Positions 1-5,233 of a stretch of 5,233 nucleotides of DNA are shown piece by piece. The notes beneath the pieces are model-generated. The model saw only the letters and a program-made list of their open reading frames with translations, did no database searches and was not told the DNA's origin. Source of the DNA: JBLHUT01 sp047629975 (GTDB lineage Bacteria; Pseudomonadota; Alphaproteobacteria; Rhodobacterales; Rhodobacteraceae). Location of the stretch: assembly GCA_047629975.1 (NCBI GenBank), contig JBLHUT010000244.1, positions 1-5,233 on the forward strand. Reading direction: 5' to 3'. Within the stretch, counting starts at the first letter, position 1. Each line of letters begins with the position of its first letter. The translations under genes were made by a program, and so were the position numbers.

Positions 1-882
1 GTGCTGGTTGGCTTTTGGTATCTGATGGTGATGCCGATGAACATCGCCTCTGCGTTGACGCAGGCAGAGCGGAGCGGAGCAGTGATTGACCCGCCGTCGG
101 CTGCTGCGCGGCGCGACATGGGCGGTTTGACACTTTTGTTGCGCAACCCTGAGCATTTTGCGGCATCCTTCGGCCAGGATCGCCCGCGATTGCCCAGCCC
201 CGATCAGGTGGCGGTCGAGCTTTGGAAAACGACGGTAGAAAAGAGCGTCACCTCGAAACGCTCGTTGATCTTTCACGCGGGCATCACATTGAGTGCGACG
301 CTTTTGGGTTTTGCCATCGGGGCCGGCCTTGGCATCGCGCTGGCGGTTGGTGTGGTGCACAACAAGGCCATGGACATGAGCGTCATGCCTTGGGCGATCG
401 CCAGCCAGACAATTCCGATATTGGCGATTGCGCCGATGATTATCGTGGTCATGAATTCGATCGGGCTACAGGGGCTTTTGCCAAAGGCGATCATCAGCGC
501 CTATCTGTCGTTTTTTCCAGTGGTCGTCGGCATGGTCAAAGGGTTGCGCAGCCCCGATGGGATGCAGCTTGATTTGCTCAAGACTTATTCAGCGAGCAGT
601 GCGCAGGGGTTCTGGAAACTGCGGTTGCCGGCCTCGATGCCGTATCTGTTCACGTCGCTAAAAATCGCGATCGCCGCCTCGCTGGTTGGGGCAATTGTGG
701 GCGAATTGCCCACTGGAGCGGTGCGCGGGCTGGGGGCGCGGCTGCTGGCGGGAAGTTATTATGGCCAGACGATCCAGATCTGGTCGGCGCTTTTTGCGGC
801 GGCGATCCTTGCGGCCCTGCTGGTGGGGATCATCGGCGTGGTGCAGCGTGTAACATTGCGACGGATGGGGTTGGAGCGATGA
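1..882 (+). CDS. ABC transporter permease, 5' end probably outside the window
   Basis: This is an inner-membrane permease subunit of a binding-protein-dependent ABC importer (BPD_transp_1 fold, the group that includes SsuC, TauC, ThiX and RibX). The visible 293 residues begin inside or just before a hydrophobic segment (VLVGFWYLMVMP). The frame is open to the first base, so the GTG at 1 may be an internal valine and not the start. A periplasmic stretch carries the LPSP motif (about residues 64-67) usual before the permease core. Several membrane segments follow, roughly residues 95-120, 128-155, 160-180, 218-240 and 258-282. The EAA-like cytoplasmic loop that docks the ATPase is at about 194-211 (KTYSASSAQGFWKLRLP). 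It is followed after 40 bases by a second permease, so the two probably form a heterodimer. The family is certain; the substrate is not shown by this protein. Confidence 0.9.
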   Translation: MLVGFWYLMVMPMNIASALTQAERSGAVIDPPSAAARRDMGGLTLLLRNPEHFAASFGQDRPRLPSPDQVAVELWKTTVEKSVTSKRSLIFHAGITLSATLLGFAIGAGLGIALAVGVVHNKAMDMSVMPWAIASQTIPILAIAPMIIVVMNSIGLQGLLPKAIISAYLSFFPVVVGMVKGLRSPDGMQLDLLKTYSASSAQGFWKLRLPASMPYLFTSLKIAIAASLVGAIVGELPTGAVRGLGARLLAGSYYGQTIQIWSALFAAAILAALLVGIIGVVQRVTLRRMGLER

Positions 883-909
883 GGCCGCTTGTTTTTTCGA
901 CCACGCCCG

Positions 910-915
910 AAGGAG
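910..915 (+). promoter_or_regulatory. Ribosome binding site of second permease
   Basis: AAGGAG lies 7 bases before the ATG at 923. It fixes the start of the second permease and shows that this gene has its own translation start in the 40-base gap after the first permease. Confidence 0.75.
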
Positions 916-922
916 ACGCGCC

Positions 923-1771
923 ATGGCGTTAGTTCTGTTGGCTCTTGGTATCTGGGTGGCGGCGTGGGCGTTGAATGTCAGGCTGGCACAGCACGGAGCG
1001 GTGCGGGGCGTCGGCCTTGTGGTTCCGGCGATTTTTGGCGGCACAATCGTGCTGGTGTGGGAGTTGGTGGTGCGCGGGCTTGAGGTGTCTGCCGTGATTC
1101 TGCCGCCTCCGTCCGCGATTGCGGTGCGGTTTATGGCCAGCACCGATGTGTTGTGGGTGGATTTTGTCCAGACCTTCGTGAAGGGGGCACTTAGCGGATA
1201 TCTAATCGGTGTTCTGGCGGCATTTGCCGTGGGCTTGCTGGTGGATCGTAGCGATTTTCTGCGCCGTGGGCTGCTGCCGGTGGGTAATTTTATGGCCGCA
1301 CTTCCGGTGATCGGCACGGCGCCGATCCTTGTGATGTGGTTCGGCTTTGACTGGCACTCAAAGGCGGCGGTTGTGGTTGTGATGGTCTTCTTCCCGGTGC
1401 TGGTCAATCTGATCGAGGGTCTGCGTGCCAGTGCGCCGATGCAGCGCGACCTGATGCAGACCTATGCGGCGGGATATTGGCAGATGCTGTTCAAACTGCG
1501 CTTGCCGGCGGCGATGCCGTTTATCTTCAATGGTCTGAAAATCGCCACCACGCTTGCGTTGATTGGCGCGATTGTCGCAGAGTTCTTCGGCTCGCCGATC
1601 AAGGGCATGGGCTTTCGCATCTCGACCGAGGTGGGCCGTTTGTCGCTTGATATGGTCTGGGCCGAGATATTGGTCGCGGCACTGGCGGGATCGGCGTTTT
1701 ATGGAATTATTGCGACGATCGAGCGGTGGGTGACCTTTTGGCACCCGTCGCAACAAAAACGAAACCGATGA
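923..1771 (+). CDS. ABC transporter permease (second subunit)
   Basis: This 282-residue inner-membrane protein is the second permease of the same importer. It begins with a hydrophobic segment (about residues 2-18) and another at about 31-50. These are followed by the ILPPPSAI motif (59-66), the usual lead-in to the permease core, where the related subunit has LPSP. Core membrane segments lie near 85-107, 120-141, 147-164, 205-222 and 248-265. The EAA-like loop that contacts the ATPase is at about 179-196 (QTYAAGYWQMLFKLRLP). It closely matches the loop of the upstream permease (KLRLPA-MP in both), so the pair probably arose by duplication and work as a heterodimer. A strong AAGGAG site sets the start. 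The binding-protein gene starts 20 bases after the stop, which fits one transcript. No ATPase gene is seen here. Confidence 0.93.
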   Translation: MALVLLALGIWVAAWALNVRLAQHGAVRGVGLVVPAIFGGTIVLVWELVVRGLEVSAVILPPPSAIAVRFMASTDVLWVDFVQTFVKGALSGYLIGVLAAFAVGLLVDRSDFLRRGLLPVGNFMAALPVIGTAPILVMWFGFDWHSKAAVVVVMVFFPVLVNLIEGLRASAPMQRDLMQTYAAGYWQMLFKLRLPAAMPFIFNGLKIATTLALIGAIVAEFFGSPIKGMGFRISTEVGRLSLDMVWAEILVAALAGSAFYGIIATIERWVTFWHPSQQKRNR

Positions 1772-1781
1772 GTATCTTAAC

Positions 1782-1787
1782 AAGGAG
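1782..1787 (+). promoter_or_regulatory. Ribosome binding site of substrate-binding protein
   Basis: AAGGAG lies 4 bases before the ATG at 1792 and 7 bases before the ATG at 1795. It rules out the upstream in-frame ATG at 1726, which overlaps the end of the second permease and would place 22 non-signal residues before the signal peptide. Choosing between 1792 and 1795 is uncertain; the 7-base spacing slightly favours 1795. Confidence 0.7.
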
Positions 1788-1791
1788 CAAG

Positions 1792-2778
1792 ATGATGAAA
1801 CGACTGTTGTTGGGAAGTGCGATGGCGGCGGCTTTGGCAAGTGGCGCACAGGCGTCCGATGAGGTGACGTTGCAGTTGCAGTGGGTGACGCAAGCCCAGT
1901 TTGCGGGCTACTACGTTGCGTTGGACAAAGGGTTTTACGAGGAAGAAGACCTTGATGTTACCATCAAACCGGGTGGTCCGGACATTGCGCCGCCACAGGT
2001 TCTGGCGGGGGGCGGTGCGGACATCATGCTCAACTGGATGCCCTCGGCGCTTGCGGCGCGCGAAAAGGGCCTGCCGGTGGTTAATATCGCGCAGCCGTTC
2101 AAATCAAGCGGACTGATGCTGACGTGCTGGAAAGATAGTGGAATCACGTCGCCGGCCGATTTTGCCGACAAAACCATCGGCGTCTGGTTCTTTGGTAACG
2201 AGTATCCGTTCCTGAGCTGGATGAGCCAACTGGGATTTGCGACTGACGGCTCTGCGGGGGGCGTCACGGTGCTCAAGCAGGGTTTCAACGTGGATCCACT
2301 GTTGCAGCGACAGGCCGATTGCATCTCGACGATGACCTATAACGAGTACTGGCAGGTCATTGATGCCGGTGTTGGCCCCGATGAGCTGATTACGTTCAAA
2401 TACGAGGATCAGGGCGTCGCCACGCTTGAGGACGGGATTTATGCGTTGGAGGATAACCTCAAGGATCCTGCGTTCGAGGACAAAATGGTGCGGTTCGTGC
2501 GCGCCAGCATGAAGGGCTGGAAATACGCCGAAGCCAACCCTGACGAGGCCGCTGACATCGTGTTGGAGAATGACGAGACCGGCGCGCAGACAGAAAAGCA
2601 CCAGAAGCGGATGATGGGCGAGATTGCCAAGCTTACTGCCGGCTCGAACGGCGCGCTTGATCCGGTGGATTATGCCCGCACGGTCAGCACGCTGCTGGCA
2701 GGTGGGTCAGATCCTGTGATCACCGCAACCCCTGAAGGGGCGTGGACAAGTGCTATTACCGATAAAGCGTTGAACTAA
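1792..2778 (+). CDS. ABC transporter substrate-binding protein, NMT1/THI5-like
   Basis: This periplasmic protein (328 residues from the ATG at 1792) captures the substrate for the two permeases encoded just upstream. A signal peptide is plain: MMKR, a hydrophobic stretch, then AQA at residues 19-21 as the likely cleavage site. There is no lipobox, so the mature protein should be soluble. The mature start (VTLQLQWVTQAQFAGYYVA) and the following KGFYEEEDLDV are typical of the NMT1/THI5-like family, which binds thiamin-pyrimidine precursors, riboflavin, taurine or sulfonates, nitrate and similar small molecules. Later landmarks are GGPDIAPPQVLAGGGADI from about residue 61, GNEYPFLSWM at 135-144 and ADCISTMTYNEYW from 175. 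Two cysteines (112 and 177) could pair in the periplasm; that is inference. From memory, close relatives in Rhodobacteraceae often sit near pyrimidine-degradation genes, but nothing in this window confirms the ligand. Confidence 0.92.
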   Translation: MMKRLLLGSAMAAALASGAQASDEVTLQLQWVTQAQFAGYYVALDKGFYEEEDLDVTIKPGGPDIAPPQVLAGGGADIMLNWMPSALAAREKGLPVVNIAQPFKSSGLMLTCWKDSGITSPADFADKTIGVWFFGNEYPFLSWMSQLGFATDGSAGGVTVLKQGFNVDPLLQRQADCISTMTYNEYWQVIDAGVGPDELITFKYEDQGVATLEDGIYALEDNLKDPAFEDKMVRFVRASMKGWKYAEANPDEAADIVLENDETGAQTEKHQKRMMGEIAKLTAGSNGALDPVDYARTVSTLLAGGSDPVITATPEGAWTSAITDKALN

Positions 2779-2785
2779 CGCCGTT

Positions 2786-2818
2786 ACGGGCCGTCGATGC
2801 CACCGAGACGGCCCGTTT
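2786..2818 (+). terminator. Rho-independent terminator of the transport operon
   Basis: A perfect 10-bp inverted repeat, ACGGGCCGTC (2786-2795) and GACGGCCCGT (2807-2816), encloses an 11-base loop and is followed by a short T-run and then ATCTTTT. It starts 7 bases after the stop of the binding-protein gene. It also lies in the gap between two convergent genes, so it may help end lipB transcription, although no T-run follows it on the minus strand. Confidence 0.88.
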
Positions 2819-2852
2819 CAATCTTTTGCCGGCGCGCGGCGACGTTGTTGTT

Positions 2853-3521
2853 TCAGTCCGGGCTGGGCGGTGTGTCCGCGAAGGTCTTTTCAAAGGCCGC
2901 CCTAAGGGCAACATCAAGATCATCCATCGTCACGGGCAACCCCAGATCGACTAGGCTGGTAACACCGTGTCCGGTGATGCCGCAGGGCACGATGCCGTCA
3001 AAATGGCTTAAATCCGGCTCGACGTTGATCGATATCCCGTGAAAGCTGACCCATTTTCGGATGCGGATGCCGATGGCTGCGATCTTGTCTTCGCGCGGGC
3101 TGCCGTCGGGCAATGGCGCTTTGTCGGGGCGTGCGACCCAGACGCCAACGCGGCCGTCCCGCTGTTCACCGACAATGTTGAAGCTGTCGAGAGTGGTAAT
3201 GATCCAGTCTTCCAACTGCTGCACAAAGGCGCGAACATCCCGTCCCCGTGCGCCGACATCCAGCAAGACATACGCAACCCTTTGTCCGGGGCCGTGATAG
3301 GTGTATTGCCCCCCCCGCGCAGAAGCGTGTACCGCAAAGCGGTCCGGATCAACCAGATCGGAGGCCTGTGCTGATGTGCCTGCGGTATAAAGTGGGGGAT
3401 GCTCTACCAGCCAGACGGCCTCGGGTGCGGTGCCCCGGGCAATGCTGGCAACCCGGTCCTCCATCCATGCCACAGCCTCTTCATAGCCGGTCAACCCGTT
3501 TGACACGATCCAGTCTACCAT
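2853..3521 (-). CDS. lipB: Lipoyl(octanoyl) transferase LipB
   Basis: LipB moves the octanoyl group from octanoyl-acyl carrier protein to a lysine of lipoyl domains (2-oxoacid dehydrogenase E2 subunits, GcvH) in the cytoplasm. LipA then inserts sulfur. The 222-residue protein has the family's usual length and signature elements: EHPPLYTAGTS at 40-50, the substrate-pocket motif RGGQYTYHGPGQ at 69-80, the catalytic lysine in EDKIAAIGIR (Lys146), WVSFHGISINV at 157-167, and the acyl-accepting cysteine in GIVPCGI (Cys180). Both catalytic residues are present, so it should be active. The ATG at 3521 (MVDWIVSNGL) is chosen because conservation begins there. An in-frame ATG at 3614 would add 31 residues unlike any LipB. 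No clear Shine-Dalgarno site precedes 3521. The gene stands alone and converges on the transport operon. Confidence 0.96.
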   Translation of the reverse strand: MVDWIVSNGLTGYEEAVAWMEDRVASIARGTAPEAVWLVEHPPLYTAGTSAQASDLVDPDRFAVHASARGGQYTYHGPGQRVAYVLLDVGARGRDVRAFVQQLEDWIITTLDSFNIVGEQRDGRVGVWVARPDKAPLPDGSPREDKIAAIGIRIRKWVSFHGISINVEPDLSHFDGIVPCGITGHGVTSLVDLGLPVTMDDLDVALRAAFEKTFADTPPSPD

Positions 3522-3779
3522 TTTACGGCCGCCCGTTTCGCGCGTGTTTCGAATAGCATCGTTGCCCCGTCCCAATAAGCGTTTCCCGCCACCAGCATAG
3601 TGTAAAGCCGGCAAAGTACCAACCGCCCGCAGTGCGGCTTTCCAAGGGCCGGACAGGGGATGGATTGCCGGCTATGTGATCCGGAATTTCATCAATCTGC
3701 CGGTTCATTTGCAAGACATCGAAAAAAGGCCTTTCCTTCGCAAGAGGGGTTTGCTATCCGCCCTCTATACCAGTCATGT
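3522..3779. other. Intergenic region between lipB and tRNA-Leu
   Basis: No convincing gene is seen in these 258 bases. The region must hold the divergent promoters of lipB (minus) and the tRNA (plus). A CTATAC hexamer at 3765-3770, about 10 bases before the tRNA, could serve as a -10 element, but I see no good -35 at the expected distance. A 6-bp hairpin, AGAGGG (3743-3748) with CCCTCT (3761-3766), overlaps that hexamer. Confidence 0.5.
3604..3641. repeat. Inverted repeat upstream of lipB
   Basis: AAAGCCG (3604-3610) and CGGCTTT (3635-3641) form a perfect 7-bp inverted repeat with a 24-base interior. A smaller hairpin, CCGC-AGT-GCGG (3627-3637), overlaps its right arm. It lies 83 bases upstream of the lipB start. 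It could be a leader hairpin or an old terminator; no function can be assigned. Confidence 0.5.
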
Positions 3780-3865
3780 GCGGTCGTGGCGGAATGGTAG
3801 ACGCGCAGCGTTGAGGTCGCTGTGGGGTAACACCCGTGGAAGTTCGAGTCTTCTCGACCGCACCA
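3780..3865 (+). tRNA. tRNA-Leu (anticodon GAG)
   Basis: This is a complete 86-base leucine tRNA with encoded CCA, reading CUC and CUU codons. The acceptor stem pairs GCGGTCG (3780-3786) with CGACCGC (3855-3861); A3862 is the discriminator and CCA is at 3863-3865. The anticodon stem CAGCG/CGCTG (3806-3810, 3818-3822) encloses the loop TTGAGGT, which places GAG at 3813-3815. A 15-base variable arm (3823-3837), typical of class II tRNAs, and the T arm GGAAG-TTCGAGT-CTTCT (3838-3854) complete the fold. The long variable arm and the A discriminator both fit leucine. Mobile-element remnants begin about 200 bases downstream. Confidence 0.97.
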
Positions 3866-3898
3866 ATTACTCCCGAAAGCATTGATATATAATTGCTT

Positions 3899-3917
3899 GC
3901 CCTTTGGGGCAAAGGGC
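3899..3917 (+). terminator. Possible terminator hairpin after tRNA-Leu
   Basis: GCCCTTT (3899-3905) and AAAGGGC (3911-3917) form a perfect 7-bp stem with a GGGGC loop, 33 bases after the tRNA end. The position suits a tRNA terminator, but no T-run follows (CGCTTGGTC), so termination is only a suggestion. Confidence 0.45.
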
Positions 3918-4079
3918 CGCTTGGTCACGCTTGCAAGTTAGAGGCAATGGAACGTCGATCGGTGATCCACTTTCGTCTGGCAACCTTTACCAACAGCGCG
4001 CGACGACGAAAAACCGGACGTTCCCGGTTTTCAACCCGTTCAGGCACCCTTTCACCGGCAGGCAAAGCGCCGTTCGCCG
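3918..4079. other. Stretch between tRNA and transposase remnant, nothing recognised
   Basis: Short open frames exist on both strands here, but none has a convincing start, ribosome site or family resemblance. The region may be the worn left end of the IS3 element, where its first gene (orfA) would lie, but no orfA helix-turn-helix pattern is readable in any frame and no terminal inverted repeat was identified. Confidence 0.4.
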
Positions 4080-4764
4080 CAAGTTGATCGGTCTGCGGTA
4101 CGGTATCTGTCGCGACGAGGCGATGATGCTGATCTGTGCGATGCAATCAAGCGGGTTTCAAGGAACCAAAGGCGTTTTGGGTGCTGGCGTGTCCATGCCA
4201 TGATTGCACGGGAAGGATTTGCTGCAAACCACAAGAAGGTCAGGCGTATTTATACCGAAGAAAAGCTGTGGGTGCGATGCTGAGGGTCAAAACCATGGGC
4301 TTTGACGCAAGCGCGCTTTGGGCACGAGAAAGCCGATGGTGTTGCTTGATGCCCCTAACCAAGGCTGGTCGTTGGATTTCGAATTTGATGCACTGACAGA
4401 CGGCCGCCGTTTTCGCATTCTGGCAGGTGTTAAGGATTGCAGTCGTGAGACCTTGATACCGGTCGCGGACAGATCACCTCCACGACAGTGTGTTGTTCGA
4501 GAACTGGACCGCGTCATCGCCGAACGCGGGCTCCCCAAGACGATTGTGTCGGACAACGGGACCGCGTTCACTGGCATGGCGATCCTGAAATGGGTTCAGG
4601 ATACAGGCATTGATTGGCACGACATCGCGCCCGGAAAGCCCCGGCGGAACGGCTTTACCGAAAGTTTCAACGCCACGCTACGCGATGAATGCCTCCACGA
4701 AATGCTGTTTGGCGCATTGGGAAAAGCCCGCAGAACGCTGGAAGAATGACAGGAGGATTAAAAT
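4080..4764 (+). pseudogene. IS3-family transposase (orfB-type) remnant
   Basis: This is the broken catalytic protein of an IS3-family element of the type with RKRALGTR before the DDE domain. Part one, frame of 4083-4280, reads VDRSAVRYLSRRGDD, then QRRFGCWRVHAMIAREGFA and NHKKVRRIYTEEKLWVR, and ends at a TGA (4281). Part two, one frame on, runs from RKRALGTR (4306) to 4746 and contains the rve catalytic core. The acidic residues are kept: D in WSLDF (4375), D in VSDNG (4552) and E in FTESFN (4660). The last two are separated by exactly 35 residues, the family's DD35E spacing. A second TGA (4747) sits where the family has Trp (EEW), followed by QED, and recognisable similarity stops near 4764, so the C-terminus (normally continuing into an RPHSAL-like motif) is gone. 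At least three lesions make it inactive. Family assignment is from remembered sequence patterns. Confidence 0.88.
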
Positions 4765-4767
4765 CCT
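4754..4767. repeat. Short inverted repeat at the IS homology break
   Basis: AGGATT and AATCCT form a perfect 6-bp inverted repeat around a 2-base centre. It lies where similarity to IS3 transposases ends, so it may mark or have aided a deletion endpoint. Its small size means chance is possible. Confidence 0.4.
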
Positions 4768-4787
4768 GTTTCATACTGCCAATATCT

Positions 4788-5126
4788 CTATGCTATTGAT
4801 ATAAATGATTTTTTTTGTGGAGGTCGTGCCCCGCGGGGTGGTTTGGCCTGTTTCTGGAATTTTTTCACAATACCATGACCCGCTAGTCCCTCCAGATCGT
4901 CGCGTTTGAACAGCCACGGGCTGTCGGGTGGAGTATGAAGATGCTTGATTTTTTCAGCTTGAGCGGCCAAACGCTATATCTTTGGGGTGACGGTCAGGAA
5001 CGCGGCAGCTTTTGTCATGTTTAGCCAAGGCTCGTTGCCTTGAGTTGACCGCTTGAAAGGCGCTATTTTGCGGTACGGGCGCGTGGTGAGAACGCCAGTG
5101 GAATATTGCACCACGTAGCGGCTGGA
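4788..5126 (-). pseudogene. Probable C-terminal remnant of a large serine recombinase
   Basis: One minus-strand frame stays open from after a TAA (5127-5129) to a TAG (4788-4790), broken only by a TAG at 4974-4976; this gives 111 sense codons. The readable pieces are VLTTRPYRKIAPFKRS, then EPWLNMTKAAAFLTVTPK, the internal stop, RLAAQAEKIKHLHTPPDSPW, LFKRDDLEG and a tail PRGARPPQKKSFISIA. As I remember them, C-terminal ends of recombinase-family proteins in alphaproteobacteria read much like this: a helix-turn-helix of the WLNL-AA-L-PKTLRLAAEAGEI type, then DGPWIF and a tail ending in a form like HPDQQNLFSSIT. The order and spacing agree, and the internal TAG replaces about two residues (TL). 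The N-terminal catalytic domain is absent. The ATG at 5018 gives only 14 codons before the stop, so no useful protein is made. The assignment rests on memory, not a search. Confidence 0.55.
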
Positions 5127-5233
5127 TTATCCGGCTGCAGATAGGCTGATAGGCCTGTCCTGCTAGGCTCTTCGTTTTGACGGGGGGCGGGATTGAAGCA
5201 CGTGGAATTATATGGGCGCGTTCGTCACGCCGT
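5127..5233. other. Right end, nothing recognised
   Basis: No open frame of note lies here. Upstream parts of the recombinase remnant would be expected on the minus strand, but the matching frame has TAA and TAG stops and no readable motif, so that part is either lost or too decayed to see. Confidence 0.4.

Noticed and set aside
658..1407. 249-codon minus-strand open frame opposite the permeases
   Set aside because: Low-complexity Thr/Arg/Ser/Pro-rich composition typical of an antisense shadow; the plus strand has two clear permeases with ribosome sites.
1726..1791. Upstream ATG extension of the substrate-binding protein
   Set aside because: It overlaps the second permease and adds 22 residues before a clear signal peptide; AAGGAG precedes the ATG at 1792/1795.
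3522..3614. N-terminal extension of LipB from the ATG at 3614
   Set aside because: The extra 31 residues do not resemble LipB, and the remaining 222 residues already match the family length.
3692..3928. 78-codon minus-strand open frame with GREDSNFHGCYPTA
   Set aside because: It runs antisense across the tRNA-Leu. This peptide is the well-known false protein produced by translating leucine tRNA genes backwards.
4020..4043. Minus-strand reading LNGLKTGN, similar to a piece of serine recombinases
   Set aside because: Only eight residues, no supporting sequence on either side, and it lies downstream of the recombinase remnant where an upstream protein segment should not be. Treated as chance.
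3904..4203. 99-codon plus-strand open frame, considered as IS3 orfA
   Set aside because: No helix-turn-helix or leucine-zipper pattern of orfA, and from about 4083 it runs out of frame over the real transposase reading.
4829..4838. Palindrome CCCCGCGGGG
   Set aside because: Lies inside the recombinase remnant where codons for PRGA explain it; no sign of a regulatory role.
5137..5170. Repeated AGGCT/AGGCC words
   Set aside because: Too short and irregular to call a tandem repeat or attachment site.

Overview
The window looks like chromosome of a Rhodobacteraceae (roseobacter-type) alphaproteobacterium. This rests on the moderately high G+C, the wording of the LipB protein, and an ABC transporter set of a type common in that group. 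No taxonomic search could be run, so the placement is inference.

Left part (1-2818): the end of a rightward transport operon. It holds a membrane permease cut by the window edge, a second permease, and a secreted NMT1/THI5-like substrate-binding protein, each with close spacing, closed by a clean rho-independent terminator. Together they form most of an ABC importer for a small organic molecule, probably a pyrimidine-like, thiamin-precursor-like or similar compound. The ATPase is not in the window and must lie upstream or elsewhere.

Middle part (2853-3865): lipB (octanoyltransferase of lipoate synthesis) on the minus strand, converging on the transport operon. It is followed by about 260 bases with no gene, then a complete tRNA-Leu with anticodon GAG on the plus strand.

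Right part (3866-5233): a decayed mobile-element zone next to the tRNA. It holds a broken IS3-family transposase that keeps its D-D-35-E residues but has a frameshift, a nonsense codon and no C-terminus. Facing it on the minus strand is what looks like the C-terminal remnant of a large serine recombinase with an internal stop. Nothing intact was found after the tRNA. I see no evidence of a new biological system; the most interesting part is the structure of the decay in the mobile-element remnants.
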